From the NCBI GenBank assembly GCA_021372055.1, contig JAJFVB010000135.1, positions 1 to 64,000 of the forward strand: DNA of 64,000 bases. Direction: 5' to 3'. Shown here in pieces: positions 14,696 through 23,949 of this stretch (position 1 is the stretch's first letter; every line of letters starts with the position of its first letter). The notes below the pieces were generated by a model, which saw nothing but the letters and a program-made list of their open reading frames with translations, did not search any database and was not told where the DNA came from. Made by a program: the position numbers and the translations under genes. Source of the stretch: Desulfobacteraceae bacterium (GTDB lineage Bacteria > Desulfobacterota > Syntrophobacteria > Syntrophobacterales > Syntrophobacteraceae).

Positions 14696-15490
14696 ATGGA
14701 GCGCACCCCCGAAGCGCGGCAAACCCGACTCGACATCCGGGCATCCGACGGTCACATCGTCCCGGCGACGCTCTACAGCGCCCGGGCGGATCGCATCGTT
14801 ATCATGTCGCACGGAATAACGGGGGACAGAAACGAAGAAGGAGTCCATTCGGGCTTTGCCTCCATGCTCTCCGGGAAGGGTTTTGACAGCCTCGCATTTG
14901 ATTTCAGAGGCCACGGAGCTTCCGTCCTCCCTCCAGGGGAATCCACCGTTGCCGGGATGGCCCTCGACTTCATGGCTGCGGTCCAATGGGCGCGTGAGAG
15001 GTCTTACCGCGCGCTTTTCCATCTTGCGACAAGCTTCGGTGCGAGCATCACCCTGCTGTGCGCTTCGCGGTTCTCGCTTTCCGATTTTTCCTCCGTCGCG
15101 TTCTGGAACCCGGTGATCGACTACGGCCGGACATTTATCGATCCGCCTTCCGAATGGGCGGCCAGGTATTTCGACCACAGGACCCCGGACGAACTCGCCT
15201 ATCGCCGGAGCATCCCCATAGGGAAGCAGGGCTTTCCGATCGGGCCGCAAATGCTGATGGAACTCGTATTCCTGAATCCCCAGCAAACAGTCTGGCCCGC
15301 CCACCCGCCTCTACTCATCGTTCACGGGGACGGCGACACCTGTGCGCCCTACCGGTGCGCGCTCGAATACCGCCGGAAAAACCCCGGTCCCGTCACGCTC
15401 CACACCCTTCCCGGAGCGGACCACGGCTTCGGCGACCGTATTCCGGATGCCTTCCGCGTCACACTGGATTTTTTCCTGCGCTCGTCCTGA
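14696..15490 (+). CDS. Alpha/beta hydrolase, esterase-like
   Basis: 264 residues; the ATG at 14696 has GGGAG six bases upstream and is preferred over 14663. Oxyanion region SHGITGDRNEEG, nucleophile in ATSFGAS (Ser followed by FG, a relaxed GxSxG elbow), acid in HGDGDTCAP and His in GADHGFGD complete a plausible catalytic triad. No signal peptide. Its TGA stop is the first codon of repeat copy R2: the last natural residues are followed directly by the repeat border, so the repeat defines the end of the protein. Confidence 0.82.
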   Translation: MERTPEARQTRLDIRASDGHIVPATLYSARADRIVIMSHGITGDRNEEGVHSGFASMLSGKGFDSLAFDFRGHGASVLPPGESTVAGMALDFMAAVQWARERSYRALFHLATSFGASITLLCASRFSLSDFSSVAFWNPVIDYGRTFIDPPSEWAARYFDHRTPDELAYRRSIPIGKQGFPIGPQMLMELVFLNPQQTVWPAHPPLLIVHGDGDTCAPYRCALEYRRKNPGPVTLHTLPGADHGFGDRIPDAFRVTLDFFLRSS

Positions 15491-15590
15491 TGCCAGGCTC
15501 TCAGACCGTGGGGAGCCCGGCTCCCCACACCCCACACGCAGCCGCGCTGCTCATCGAGGGGGCGCGGGGGAAATTATTTCCCGCGAGGGG
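15488..15590 (+). repeat. Interspersed repeat copy R2 (both outer ends missing)
   Basis: Begins TGATGCCAGGCTCTCAGACC, has the GTGGGGAGCC/GGCTCCCCAC hairpin, the CGCAGCCGCGCTGCTCAT core and the GCGGGGGAAATTATTTCCCGCG hairpin; the central GC-rich spacer is deleted. It fills almost the whole gap between two convergent genes, supplies the TGA of the hydrolase gene and the TAA of the LarA-like gene, and can form terminators for both. Confidence 0.75.
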
Positions 15591-16872
15591 TTTCGTACCG
15601 CGGAATGACATAGGGCCCCTCCGGTATGACCGCTACCGGCCCGCTCGGATTCCCGATCACTTCTCGAATGAAATCCAACGCGGAGATGCCCTCCTTGGAA
15701 CAGGGGAGGCCCGTCAGTTGCTTGTCGCCCGCAGACAAAACGTCCGAGAAAAGATGGACCCTGCCGATTTTCATGGGTTTGAGCTGCATTTCGGTCTGCC
15801 ACTCATCGATTGCGGCGCGGGATTTTTTGAGAAGCGATTCCCGGAACCCCTTTACGCCAAGCTCTATCAGCGACCGCTGGGCCTCGACGTACTCCTTTGA
15901 ACCCATTCCCTCGGAGCACTGGGAGAAAATGATGATATCGCCGCCGGGTTCGACCAATCCCATGGCTCCGACCATACCCTTGACCGTCTGATAGTAGGTC
16001 TTGTCCAGCGGATAGCCGCCCCCGCTGGTAATGACGGTCCGGTACCGCGTTTTGACGGGGATTTCCGCATAACGGCTCATGTAGGCCACGGCTTCCAGAT
16101 GGCTCGCTTCGATCTCGCCGAAGTTTACGAAGGACAGGTTGCGCTTGTCGTCTATGACGGTGTTCACGGCGAACACGCGCCCGAGCATCCCGACGACCTC
16201 CATTTGGTCCGAATGAAGCGGGTTGCCCTCCAGAACGCAGTTCGCGGACCTGGGGTGCTCCATGAACGAAGCATTGTGAAAGGTCGTGATGGTATCCCTG
16301 TGGGCGATGCCCGGTGCGATCACCTTTCTCCCCCCGGAGTAGCCTGCCATGAAGTGGGGTTCGACAAGTCCGGTGACGATTTTGAGGTCCGCTTCGACGA
16401 AGCGCCGGTCCAGCTTTACGGGAGTGCCGCGCGAGGTGGCGCCCAGGAGGACGTGATCCGCGTCGTTTCGGGCAAAATGGTTGACGACCCTCACCGTTTC
16501 CAGGACCCAGGGGCTCCCGACCAGTTCCCGGAGCTCCTCGCCTTCATTCGGCCTGTGCAACCCGGTTGCCACAAGCACCGTTATCGCACCGGGGGCAATC
16601 CCGGCCTGAATCAGTTCCCTTACGAGCGGTTCCAGGACGGCCGCATTGGGTACGGGACGCGTAATATCGCAAATGAGAATGCAGGCGGTAAGGTTTCCCG
16701 CAACCAACTCGGCCAGAGGTTTGCAGCCGACGGGATTTTTTAACGCTTTCGAAACCGCTCCGGCCGGATCGCTCACCACGGGCATGGCTGTTTTCTCAAT
16801 GATCGACAGATCCCAGGAGTCCGGAAAATATATGGGTAGACCTTCTCTGCCATAGTTCAACATTACGCGCAT
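15574..16872 (-). CDS. LarA-like (DUF2088) nickel-pincer-type racemase family protein
   Basis: 432 residues. The N-terminal domain carries CDITRPVPN (SDxTR-like) and ATGLHRPNEGEE; the middle has EPHFMAGYSGGRKVIAPG, the region that in lactate racemase LarA holds the lysine attached to the nickel-pincer nucleotide and two histidines. LarA homologues racemise or epimerise 2-hydroxyacids; substrates vary and are mostly unknown. No larB/C/E maturation genes are in the window. Its last three codons and TAA lie inside repeat R2. It lies 146 bases after a hydroxyacid dehydrogenase on the same strand, fitting a hydroxyacid pathway. Confidence 0.8.
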   Translation of the reverse strand: MRVMLNYGREGLPIYFPDSWDLSIIEKTAMPVVSDPAGAVSKALKNPVGCKPLAELVAGNLTACILICDITRPVPNAAVLEPLVRELIQAGIAPGAITVLVATGLHRPNEGEELRELVGSPWVLETVRVVNHFARNDADHVLLGATSRGTPVKLDRRFVEADLKIVTGLVEPHFMAGYSGGRKVIAPGIAHRDTITTFHNASFMEHPRSANCVLEGNPLHSDQMEVVGMLGRVFAVNTVIDDKRNLSFVNFGEIEASHLEAVAYMSRYAEIPVKTRYRTVITSGGGYPLDKTYYQTVKGMVGAMGLVEPGGDIIIFSQCSEGMGSKEYVEAQRSLIELGVKGFRESLLKKSRAAIDEWQTEMQLKPMKIGRVHLFSDVLSAGDKQLTGLPCSKEGISALDFIREVIGNPSGPVAVIPEGPYVIPRYETPRGK

Positions 16873-17018
16873 GATCTCATCTCCAGCTAAGCTCTATGAC
16901 ACAACCTGCGATACGGTTTCGAGCAGGGAGGGACCGATTTCCCCCTCCGCTACTTCCGGGGGTGCGGCCGCACACGGCACCCTCGTCCGGGAATAAATCG
17001 AAGCCAACCCCATGCGGC

Positions 17019-17951
17019 TCATTTTTTCAGATGGATCTCGGATTGAGACATGTGTTCCAGCGCAAGGACCAGGGCCTGGGTACCGTCCCGGCCGTGTCCC
17101 AGCGCCTTTACGGCAAGATAGAGCTGGTGCACCAGCGCGAGCCCGGGCAGGAAAAGCCCCATGCGCGCCGATTCCTTCAGCGCGATAGCCATGTCTTTGA
17201 TGAAATGTTCGACAAAAAAACCGGGATCGAAATCCCGCCGCAGAATGCGCGGCGCGAGATTATCGAGGCTCCAGCACCTGGCGGCGCCGCCCTGGATGGA
17301 ATGCAGCATCTCTTCGAGATCGAGTCCTGCCTTATAGCCGTAAATCAGACTTTCGCACACGCCGATCATGGAACCTGCTATGACGATCTGGTTGCACATC
17401 TTGGCGTGCTGACCGGAGCCCGCGGGGCCCTGGTAGACGATGTTATTTCCCATCGCCTCCAGGATGGGCCGGATGGCTTCGACCACTGCGCGGTCTCCGC
17501 CCGTCATGATCGACAGCGTGGCGTTGCGGGCTCCGAGATCGCCCCCGGAAACGGGAGCATCCACGGCAAAGGAGGCGTTCTCTTTTGCGGCCTGATAGAT
17601 TTCCACGGCAAGCGAAGGCTCCGTGGTGGTCATGTCGCAGAGCACCAGCCCGGGGCGAGCCCCTTCCAAGATGCCGTTGCGCCCGAAATAGACTTCCCGG
17701 ACGTCGCCGGGAAAGCCGACCATCGTGAAGATGATATCGGATTTTTCCGCCAGTTCGCGGGGGCTCTCGGCCCAGGCCGCACCTTTCTCGACGAGCGGGG
17801 CCGCCTTGGATTTCGTACGGTTGAAAACGGTTGCGCCGTAGCCGCTTTTCATGATGTGGCCGCACATGGAAAGGCCCATTACTCCCGTGCCCACCCAACC
17901 TATGCGCGTCTTCGACGAAACGGTCGGAACGTTTTTCAAGCTGAAGGACAT
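17019..17951 (-). CDS. NAD(P)-dependent beta-hydroxyacid dehydrogenase (HIBADH/GarR family)
   Basis: 310 residues, preceded by AAGGAGAAAGAGGTC. Rossmann motif [12 protein letters not shown] at the N-terminus, substrate motif [16 protein letters not shown] near 125 and the catalytic-lysine helix [14 protein letters not shown] near 175. The family reduces tartronate semialdehyde, succinic semialdehyde, glyoxylate or oxidises 3-hydroxyisobutyrate. It is divergent from the UxaA-like dehydratase and upstream of the LarA-like gene, so I infer a shared sugar-acid or hydroxyacid pathway; the actual substrate is open. Confidence 0.85.
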   Translation of the reverse strand: MSFSLKNVPTVSSKTRIGWVGTGVMGLSMCGHIMKSGYGATVFNRTKSKAAPLVEKGAAWAESPRELAEKSDIIFTMVGFPGDVREVYFGRNGILEGARPGLVLCDMTTTEPSLAVEIYQAAKENASFAVDAPVSGGDLGARNATLSIMTGGDRAVVEAIRPILEAMGNNIVYQGPAGSGQHAKMCNQIVIAGSMIGVCESLIYGYKAGLDLEEMLHSIQGGAARCWSLDNLAPRILRRDFDPGFFVEHFIKDMAIALKESARMGLFLPGLALVHQLYLAVKALGHGRDGTQALVLALEHMSQSEIHLKK

Positions 17952-17992
17952 GACCTCTTTCTCCTTGCAATGAGTTCAACCCGGCCTGCGAC

Positions 17993-18008
17993 TTTCCTCT
18001 GCAGGAAA
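17993..18008. promoter_or_regulatory. Inverted repeat in the divergent uxaA-like / dehydrogenase spacer
   Basis: TTTCCT (17993-17998) and AGGAAA (18003-18008) are exact inverted copies around CTGC, 42 bases upstream of the dehydrogenase start. The spacer (17952-18234) separates two divergent genes, where an operator would be expected. No regulator gene is adjacent. Confidence 0.3.
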
Positions 18009-18234
18009 TAACATCGACCCGAATATCAATCTCTCCCCTCGTCGGAGAGCCCGCCCGAACGCGGGAGACTGTGAAAATAAATCCTCGAATCAACTACATG
18101 GGTTCCGTTGCACCTAATATCGGAAAAGGCTCCAATGCTCCCCATTGACAGGGAAGTACAGATATGGTACCCCAAAAACGTCGAAAGATATTACATCTTA
18201 TCAACCAACGCTTTTCAAGCAAAAAGGTACTGCG

Positions 18235-19761
18235 GTGACAACGGACCGATCGTATATTCGGCTCCACCCCCAGGACACCGTGCTGGTGGCGCTGACCCCG
18301 CTGCGAAAGGGTCAGGTCCTTCCCGACAGCGCCACGACACTTTCAGAAGACATTCCAGCCGGTCATAAAGCCGCTTTGGGCTTCATTCGAGCCGGGGAAG
18401 CGATCATAAAATACGGCCAGATCATCGGTTTCGCATCGACCGATATCGAACCCGGCAGCCACGTCCACACGCACAACATCACTCTTCACGACTTCAGCCG
18501 CGATTATGCCTACAGCCAGGACGCCCGGCCCACTGAGATGATCCCGGAAGGGGCACGGCGCACCTTCGAGGGCATCCCTCGAAAGGACGGCTCGGTGGGC
18601 ATCCGAAATTACGTGGGCATCCTCGCAACCGTGACCTGCTCTCTGGGCACCTCGCACCTGATTGCCCGGCGGTTCGGCCCCGAAATAATGGCCCGCTATC
18701 CCAATGTGGACGGCGTCGTCGCACTGGGAGCCAACAGCGGCTGCTGCATGACTCCGGGCGGAGAAGCCGCCGCCAATCTGCAGCGTTGCCTCGACGGATA
18801 CGCCCGGCATCCCAACTTCGGCGGCGTGCTCCTGCTCGGGCTCGGCTGCGAACAAAACCTCGTGGAGTCCCTCCTTCAGGCCACGGGCCTTACCGCGGAC
18901 GAGCGGCTGCGGACCATGGTGATCCAGGATGAGGGCGGCACGGCCGCAACGGTTGAAAAGGGAGTGGCGGAAGTAACCGACCTCCTCGGGATTGCCGACC
19001 GGGCGCGCCGTCGCACCTTTCCGGCGAGCGCTCTCAAGCTCGGGTTGGAGTGCGGGGGGTCCGATGCCTATTCGGGAATTACCGCCAATCCGGCGCTTGG
19101 CGCGGCGGCGGACCTGCTTATACGCAACGGCGCAACGGCCGTGCTCAGCGAAACCCCCGAGATTTACGGAGCCGAGCATCTGCTCACAAGACGCGCGATC
19201 AACCGTGAGGTGGGCGAAAAACTCACCGCGCGCATCCACTGGTGGGAGGACTACACGGCGCGAAACGGGAGCAGACTCAATAACAATCCCACCCCCGGCA
19301 ACAAAGCCGGAGGAATTTCAACCATACTGGAAAAATCCCTGGGCGCGGCCACCAAAGGCGGCAGCACGAACCTGACCGAGGTGCTCGGGTTCGCGGAACG
19401 AGTAAAAGGCCCGGGCCTTGTTTTCATGGACACGCCGGGATTCGACCCGGTCTCGGTGACCGGCCTTATCGCGGGAGGCGTGCACCTTATCGCTTTCACC
19501 ACGGGGCGCGGAAGCGTGCTGGGGTCCATCCCCGCTCCCACCCTGAAGCTTGCTTCCAACAGTGACCTGTACCGCCGGATGAAGGCGGACATGGATGTCG
19601 ACTGCGGCCAGGTGCTCCGTTCCGATCTAAGCATTGAAGAGCTGGGCGGGGACATCTTCGAACTCATCCTCCGGATTGCCTCGGGCCTGAAGACCAAGAG
19701 CGAACTTGCCGGGCAGGGACAGTGGGAGTTTCACCCCTGGTACACGGGCGTGGTGGTATGA
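18235..19761 (+). CDS. UxaA family hydro-lyase (altronate/galactarate dehydratase-like)
   Basis: 508 residues from the GTG at 18235, which has AAAGG seven to eight bases upstream; a TTG at 18145 would add 30 residues unlike the family. N-terminal SAF domain (about 5-95, ending SHVHTHNI), then the large dehydratase domain with NSGCCMTPGGE, LLGLGCEQN, CGGSDAYSGI and GFDPVSVTGLIAGG, matching full-length UxaA/GarD enzymes that dehydrate sugar acids. Homologues also include sulfolactate lyase subunits, which are split. It is monocistronic in this window and divergent from the hydroxyacid dehydrogenase. Confidence 0.85.
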   Translation: MTTDRSYIRLHPQDTVLVALTPLRKGQVLPDSATTLSEDIPAGHKAALGFIRAGEAIIKYGQIIGFASTDIEPGSHVHTHNITLHDFSRDYAYSQDARPTEMIPEGARRTFEGIPRKDGSVGIRNYVGILATVTCSLGTSHLIARRFGPEIMARYPNVDGVVALGANSGCCMTPGGEAAANLQRCLDGYARHPNFGGVLLLGLGCEQNLVESLLQATGLTADERLRTMVIQDEGGTAATVEKGVAEVTDLLGIADRARRRTFPASALKLGLECGGSDAYSGITANPALGAAADLLIRNGATAVLSETPEIYGAEHLLTRRAINREVGEKLTARIHWWEDYTARNGSRLNNNPTPGNKAGGISTILEKSLGAATKGGSTNLTEVLGFAERVKGPGLVFMDTPGFDPVSVTGLIAGGVHLIAFTTGRGSVLGSIPAPTLKLASNSDLYRRMKADMDVDCGQVLRSDLSIEELGGDIFELILRIASGLKTKSELAGQGQWEFHPWYTGVVV

Positions 19762-20041
19762 GCGGGTTCGGCGGGTAATTGCGCATCGGGTTACCCGGAA
19801 CCGGAGTCCGGCTTGGTTCTTTCACATTTTTGCCTCAGACATTCCCTTTTGATGCGAATGCACTGAATTCGGTTTTCCGGCCGGAGTCCGCGAGTTTTTG
19901 GGGTTTCGGCCACGCTTTCCCCTTGAAGGCCTGTTGATGTGTGTATGCACCGGGAGCGGCTTCCGGTGCCGGTTGATGGAAGCAGTTCAATTCAAGATCG
20001 CCCGCGTTGCGGCAACGCGGAACTGAACGCGAGGAGGCAAG

Positions 20042-21310
20042 ATGACAATTCGACGGGTTCTATTGGTACTGGCGGTTTTTGCCATGGCCCTGGCCCTTGG
20101 TGCCGGATCGGCCCTGGCTCAGCAGAAAGTGATCAAAATCGGCGCGCTGTATCCCCTGACCGGCAACCTGGCCGCGACAGGACTGGATTGCAAGCGCGGC
20201 GCCGACCTGGCCGTGGAGATCATCAACGGCAATTTCGACCTGAACCTCCCCTTTGCAAAAGGTGAAGGCATCCCCAACCTGGGCGGTGCAAAAATCGAAA
20301 TCATCTATGCCGACACCAAGGGCGACCCCAAAAACGGCCTGGCCGAGGCCGAGCGGTTGATCACCCAGGAAAAGGTAGTTGCCCTGATCGGCGCCTACCA
20401 GAGCTCGGTGACCAAAACCGGCAGCCAGGCAGCCGAACGCCTCAAGGTCCCCTTCGTGTGTTCGGACTCTTCCTCCCCGACCCTTACCGAGCGCGATTTC
20501 ACCTACTTCTTCCGCGTCTCGCCCCATGACGGCACCATGGCCCGGAATCAGTTCGAATTCCTGAAAGACCTGGGGGACAAGCAGGGCAAGCAGATCAAAT
20601 CCGTCGCCCTGATCTACGAAAACACTGAATTCGGCGCCAACGTGGCCAAGATGCAGCAGCAATACGCGAAGGAATTCGGGTTCAACGTCGTATCCGATAT
20701 CGCCTATCCGGCCAACGCGAGCGACGTTACGAGCGAAGTGGGCAAGCTCATTTCCGCCAAGCCCGACGTTGTAATGCATGCGGCCTACATCACCGACGCA
20801 ATTCTTTTCACCAAGACCTTCAAGGAAATGAACCTCGTTCCCCAGGGCTTCCTGACCATGGCGGGCTACATCGAATCCGACTACCTGCCCACGGTCAAGG
20901 CGGACGGCAACTTCATGACCGTCCGGTCGACCTTCGCCCTGGACCTTGCCAAGAAAAAGCCCATGGTCGGACAGGTCGCGGACCTCTATATGAAAAAATA
21001 CGGCATCCCGATGGGCGAGAATACGGCGCGCAGCTTCACCGCGCCTTTCGTCCTGGCGGATGCTTTCAACCGCGCCAAGTCGACGGATTCGCAAGCCGTC
21101 GTGAAGGCTCTTCTTGAGACCAACATCCCCGGCGATCAGATCATCAATCCGTGGAAGGGCGTGCAGTTCGATCCGAAATCCCATCAGAACATTCATGCCT
21201 CGGCCATGCTGGTGCAGATCCAGGATGAGGCCTACCACACCGTCTGGCCCTTTGAGGCGGCCAGCCGCGAGTTGAAGTGGCCGTTCCCGGCCTGGAAGGA
21301 CCGCAAGTAA
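20042..21310 (+). CDS. livK: Branched-chain amino acid type ABC transporter, periplasmic binding protein
   Basis: 422 residues with GAGGCAAG upstream. A signal peptide spans residues 1-27 (cleavage after ALA before QQKV). The mature protein starts with KIGALYPLTGNLAATG, the type I periplasmic binding fold of LivK-type receptors, with the ligand-contact segment IGAYQSSVT and the hinge SDSSSPTLTE. It is the first gene of a five-gene operon with both permeases and both ATPases. The C-terminal WPFPAWKDRK tail resembles binding proteins for amino acids, amides or aromatic acids; the ligand is uncertain. Confidence 0.9.
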   Translation: MTIRRVLLVLAVFAMALALGAGSALAQQKVIKIGALYPLTGNLAATGLDCKRGADLAVEIINGNFDLNLPFAKGEGIPNLGGAKIEIIYADTKGDPKNGLAEAERLITQEKVVALIGAYQSSVTKTGSQAAERLKVPFVCSDSSSPTLTERDFTYFFRVSPHDGTMARNQFEFLKDLGDKQGKQIKSVALIYENTEFGANVAKMQQQYAKEFGFNVVSDIAYPANASDVTSEVGKLISAKPDVVMHAAYITDAILFTKTFKEMNLVPQGFLTMAGYIESDYLPTVKADGNFMTVRSTFALDLAKKKPMVGQVADLYMKKYGIPMGENTARSFTAPFVLADAFNRAKSTDSQAVVKALLETNIPGDQIINPWKGVQFDPKSHQNIHASAMLVQIQDEAYHTVWPFEAASRELKWPFPAWKDRK

Positions 21311-21389
21311 CGAGGGTCCCAGCCTAAATTCACTGCCCGTCGCCGGAGGCATCGCGCTTCCGGCGGCGGGCCGCCCGGAGTGCTGACTC

Positions 21390-22247
21390 ATGGATCAATT
21401 AGCACAACAGCTGGTCAACGGCGTTCTCATCGGCTTGGTTTACTCGCTGCTGGCCATCGGTCTCACGCTGATCTGGGGGGTAATGAACGTGCTCAACTTC
21501 GCGCACGGCGAATTCCTCATGATCGGCATGTTCCTCTCATACTGGCTGTACGTCATGGCGGGAGTCGACCCGTTATTCTCGATACCGATAAACGCGGTGG
21601 CGCTCTTTTTGCTGGGCATGCTCGTCTACCGGTTCATAATCAGCAAGGTGATGAAAGGTCCGGCGCTGGCACAGCTGGTGGTGACTTTCGGCATCAGCAT
21701 TTTCCTCGCCAATTTTGCGGCACTGGTCTGGACCCCGAATTTCCGCTCCATCGAGCATACGCTTCTGTCCGGCACCTGGGACATTTCCGGCCTGAAGCTC
21801 AGCATTCCGAAATTCGTCACCTCCATCGGCAGCGTCGCCACTTCCCTGGGGCTGTTCTGCTTCCTGAAGAAGACCCGCATCGGGAAGGCCATTCTGGCGG
21901 TGGAAATGGACCGTGAAGCCGCCGTTATCATGGGCATCAACACCGAGCGCATAAATTCGCTCTCCTTCGCCATCGGCTCGGCCCTGGTCGGGGTTGCCGG
22001 AGCACTGCTCGCCACCCACTACTACATTTATCCGTTCGTCGGGGGCAGCTTCGGCACGATCTGCTTCTGCATCGTTGCGCTTGGAGGCTTCGGCAGCATC
22101 GAGGGAGCTTTCGTGGCCGGCATCCTTGTGGGAGTGGTGCAGACTTTAGGCGGATACATCTTTGACCCCGCCTACAAACTGGCCATTGTTTTCATCATGT
22201 ACCTGATCACGGTCTGGATCAGGCCGCAAGGGCTCAGGGGGTGGTAG
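21390..22247 (+). CDS. livH: Branched-chain amino acid type ABC transporter, permease LivH
   Basis: 285 residues, about eight membrane segments. N-terminal NGVLIGLVYSLLAIGLTLIWG and NFAHGEFLMIG are signature stretches of LivH; the coupling region with EMDREAAVIMGINTERIN lies near 175-190. It pairs with the next gene to form the membrane channel of the transporter. It lies 79 bases after livK, and its stop is followed two bases later by the livM start. Confidence 0.93.
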   Translation: MDQLAQQLVNGVLIGLVYSLLAIGLTLIWGVMNVLNFAHGEFLMIGMFLSYWLYVMAGVDPLFSIPINAVALFLLGMLVYRFIISKVMKGPALAQLVVTFGISIFLANFAALVWTPNFRSIEHTLLSGTWDISGLKLSIPKFVTSIGSVATSLGLFCFLKKTRIGKAILAVEMDREAAVIMGINTERINSLSFAIGSALVGVAGALLATHYYIYPFVGGSFGTICFCIVALGGFGSIEGAFVAGILVGVVQTLGGYIFDPAYKLAIVFIMYLITVWIRPQGLRGW

Positions 22248-22249
22248 GC

Positions 22250-23215
22250 ATGTTCGACATATCCGGCAAACAAATCACCGTGGGCGGCATCGTACTGGCC
22301 CTGCTGATCCTTTTCCCGCTGGTAGTTACGTCTCCGTTCGGCCAGCACGTCGCAATCATCACTTTCATGTTCGCGATGTGCGGCGTGGCATGGAACCTCA
22401 TGGGCGGCTATGCGGGAATGTTCTCCTTCGGGCAGGTGGCCTTCTTCGGCATCGGAGCGTATGCCTCCTCCTTTCTCCTGGTAACGTTCAATGTGAGCCC
22501 ATGGATCGGGCTTATGGTCGGCGGGGTCATTTCCGCCATGCTGGCCGCATCGATCGGCTACCCCTGCTCAAATCTGCGCGGCCACTACTTCGCCATCGCC
22601 ACGATTGCTTTCGCGGAAATCATCCGCATCGTCTTCAACAACTGGAAGCTGGTGGGAGCGGCCGAGGGGATCACGGTTCCGATGCTGAAGGAGTCCGTCG
22701 GCAACTTCATGTTTCATTCTTCGAAGCTGCCTTACTACTATATCATTCTCGCCTTTCTCCTGATTGCCGTGGCAGTCTGCTACTGGGTTTCCTCTTCGAA
22801 GATGGGCTACTATTTCCGCGCAATCAAGGAAAGCCACGACATCGCGCATGTCCTCGGAGTGGACGTGGTCCGCTACAGGCTCTACTCCATCATGATCAGC
22901 GCCTTTCTCACGTCCATGGCCGGGACTTTCTACGCGCAATACATCCTCTACATTGACCCCGAAAGCGTCATGATCATGCCGATTTCCGTCCAGATCGTGC
23001 TCGTGGCCATGCTGGGCGGGGCCAACACGGTCCTGGGACCGGTTATCGGGGCCGCCATCCTGATCCCCCTGTCGGAGTACAGCCGGGCCTGGCTGGGCTA
23101 CAAGGGAACCGGCGTGGACATGATCGTCTACGGCACGCTGATCACCATCATCTCCATGTACCAGCCCAACGGCGTGTGGGGCTCCATCACTTACCTGCTG
23201 CGGAGGGGCAAATGA
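22250..23215 (+). CDS. livM: Branched-chain amino acid type ABC transporter, permease LivM
   Basis: 321 residues from the ATG at 22250 with GGGGGTGG just upstream; an overlapping GTG at 22241 is less likely. Ten or so hydrophobic segments. Family motifs: GYAGMFSFGQVAFFGIGAY and the coupling sequence RAIKESHDIAHVLGVDV, and MLGGANTVLGPVIGA near the end. It overlaps livG by four bases (ATGA). Confidence 0.93.
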   Translation: MFDISGKQITVGGIVLALLILFPLVVTSPFGQHVAIITFMFAMCGVAWNLMGGYAGMFSFGQVAFFGIGAYASSFLLVTFNVSPWIGLMVGGVISAMLAASIGYPCSNLRGHYFAIATIAFAEIIRIVFNNWKLVGAAEGITVPMLKESVGNFMFHSSKLPYYYIILAFLLIAVAVCYWVSSSKMGYYFRAIKESHDIAHVLGVDVVRYRLYSIMISAFLTSMAGTFYAQYILYIDPESVMIMPISVQIVLVAMLGGANTVLGPVIGAAILIPLSEYSRAWLGYKGTGVDMIVYGTLITIISMYQPNGVWGSITYLLRRGK

Positions 23216-23949
23216 GCTCGCTTCTTCTGGATGTGCAGGGCGTCAGCAAGTACTTTGGCGGCCTGCAGGCAAACGAGGATGTCTCCTTCCAGGTGAACAA
23301 GGGAGAGATCGTCAGCATCATCGGCCCCAACGGCGCCGGAAAGAGCACGCTCTTTAGCTGCATTACCGGGTTCCATCGCCTCGATAAAGGCCAGGTTTTC
23401 TTCAAGGGCCAGGACATCACCAACCGGAAGCCGCACGCCATCGGCAAGCTCGGCGTCGTTCGCACCTTTCAGATCGCGCAGGTCATAAGCGACATGACGG
23501 TCCTGGAAAACGTCATGACGGGCGGATTCCTCAAGCACTCCCGGGTCCCCGAGGTGCGAAAGCGCGCCGGGGAAGTCCTGAGCTTCACGGGCCTGTTCGA
23601 AAAACGCCACCGCAACGCCCTGTCCCTGAGCATTTCGGACAAGAAGAGGCTCGAGGTTTCCATGGCCCTCGCCATGGAGCCCGAACTGCTCATGCTGGAC
23701 GAATCCATGGCCGGACTCACGCCGGTGGAACTGCGGGAGATGATCGAACTCATCCGCAAGGTCCGCCAGCGCGGCGTCACCGTCGTAGTGGTCGAGCACG
23801 TCATGGAGGCCGTAATGGAACTCTCCGACCGCGTGGTCGTCCTGAACTCCGGACGCAAGATCGTCGAGGGGCCGCCCAAGGAAGTGGTGGCAAACCCCGA
23901 AGTCATCCGGGCCTACCTGGGAGAGAGGTACCATGCTGCTCGTCAATAA
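23212..23949 (+). CDS. livG: Branched-chain amino acid type ABC transporter, ATPase LivG
   Basis: 245 residues. Walker A GPNGAGKS (about 37-44), Walker B LLMLDES and the switch His in VVVVEHVMEAV. The signature motif, normally LSYGQ in LivG, reads LSISDKKRLEVSMAL, and the residue after the catalytic Glu is Ser in place of the usual Pro. Position and the rest of the sequence leave no doubt about identity, but the altered signature may affect ATP-sandwich formation with LivF. It overlaps livM by four bases and livF by 17. Confidence 0.9.
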   Translation: MSSLLLDVQGVSKYFGGLQANEDVSFQVNKGEIVSIIGPNGAGKSTLFSCITGFHRLDKGQVFFKGQDITNRKPHAIGKLGVVRTFQIAQVISDMTVLENVMTGGFLKHSRVPEVRKRAGEVLSFTGLFEKRHRNALSLSISDKKRLEVSMALAMEPELLMLDESMAGLTPVELREMIELIRKVRQRGVTVVVVEHVMEAVMELSDRVVVLNSGRKIVEGPPKEVVANPEVIRAYLGERYHAARQ

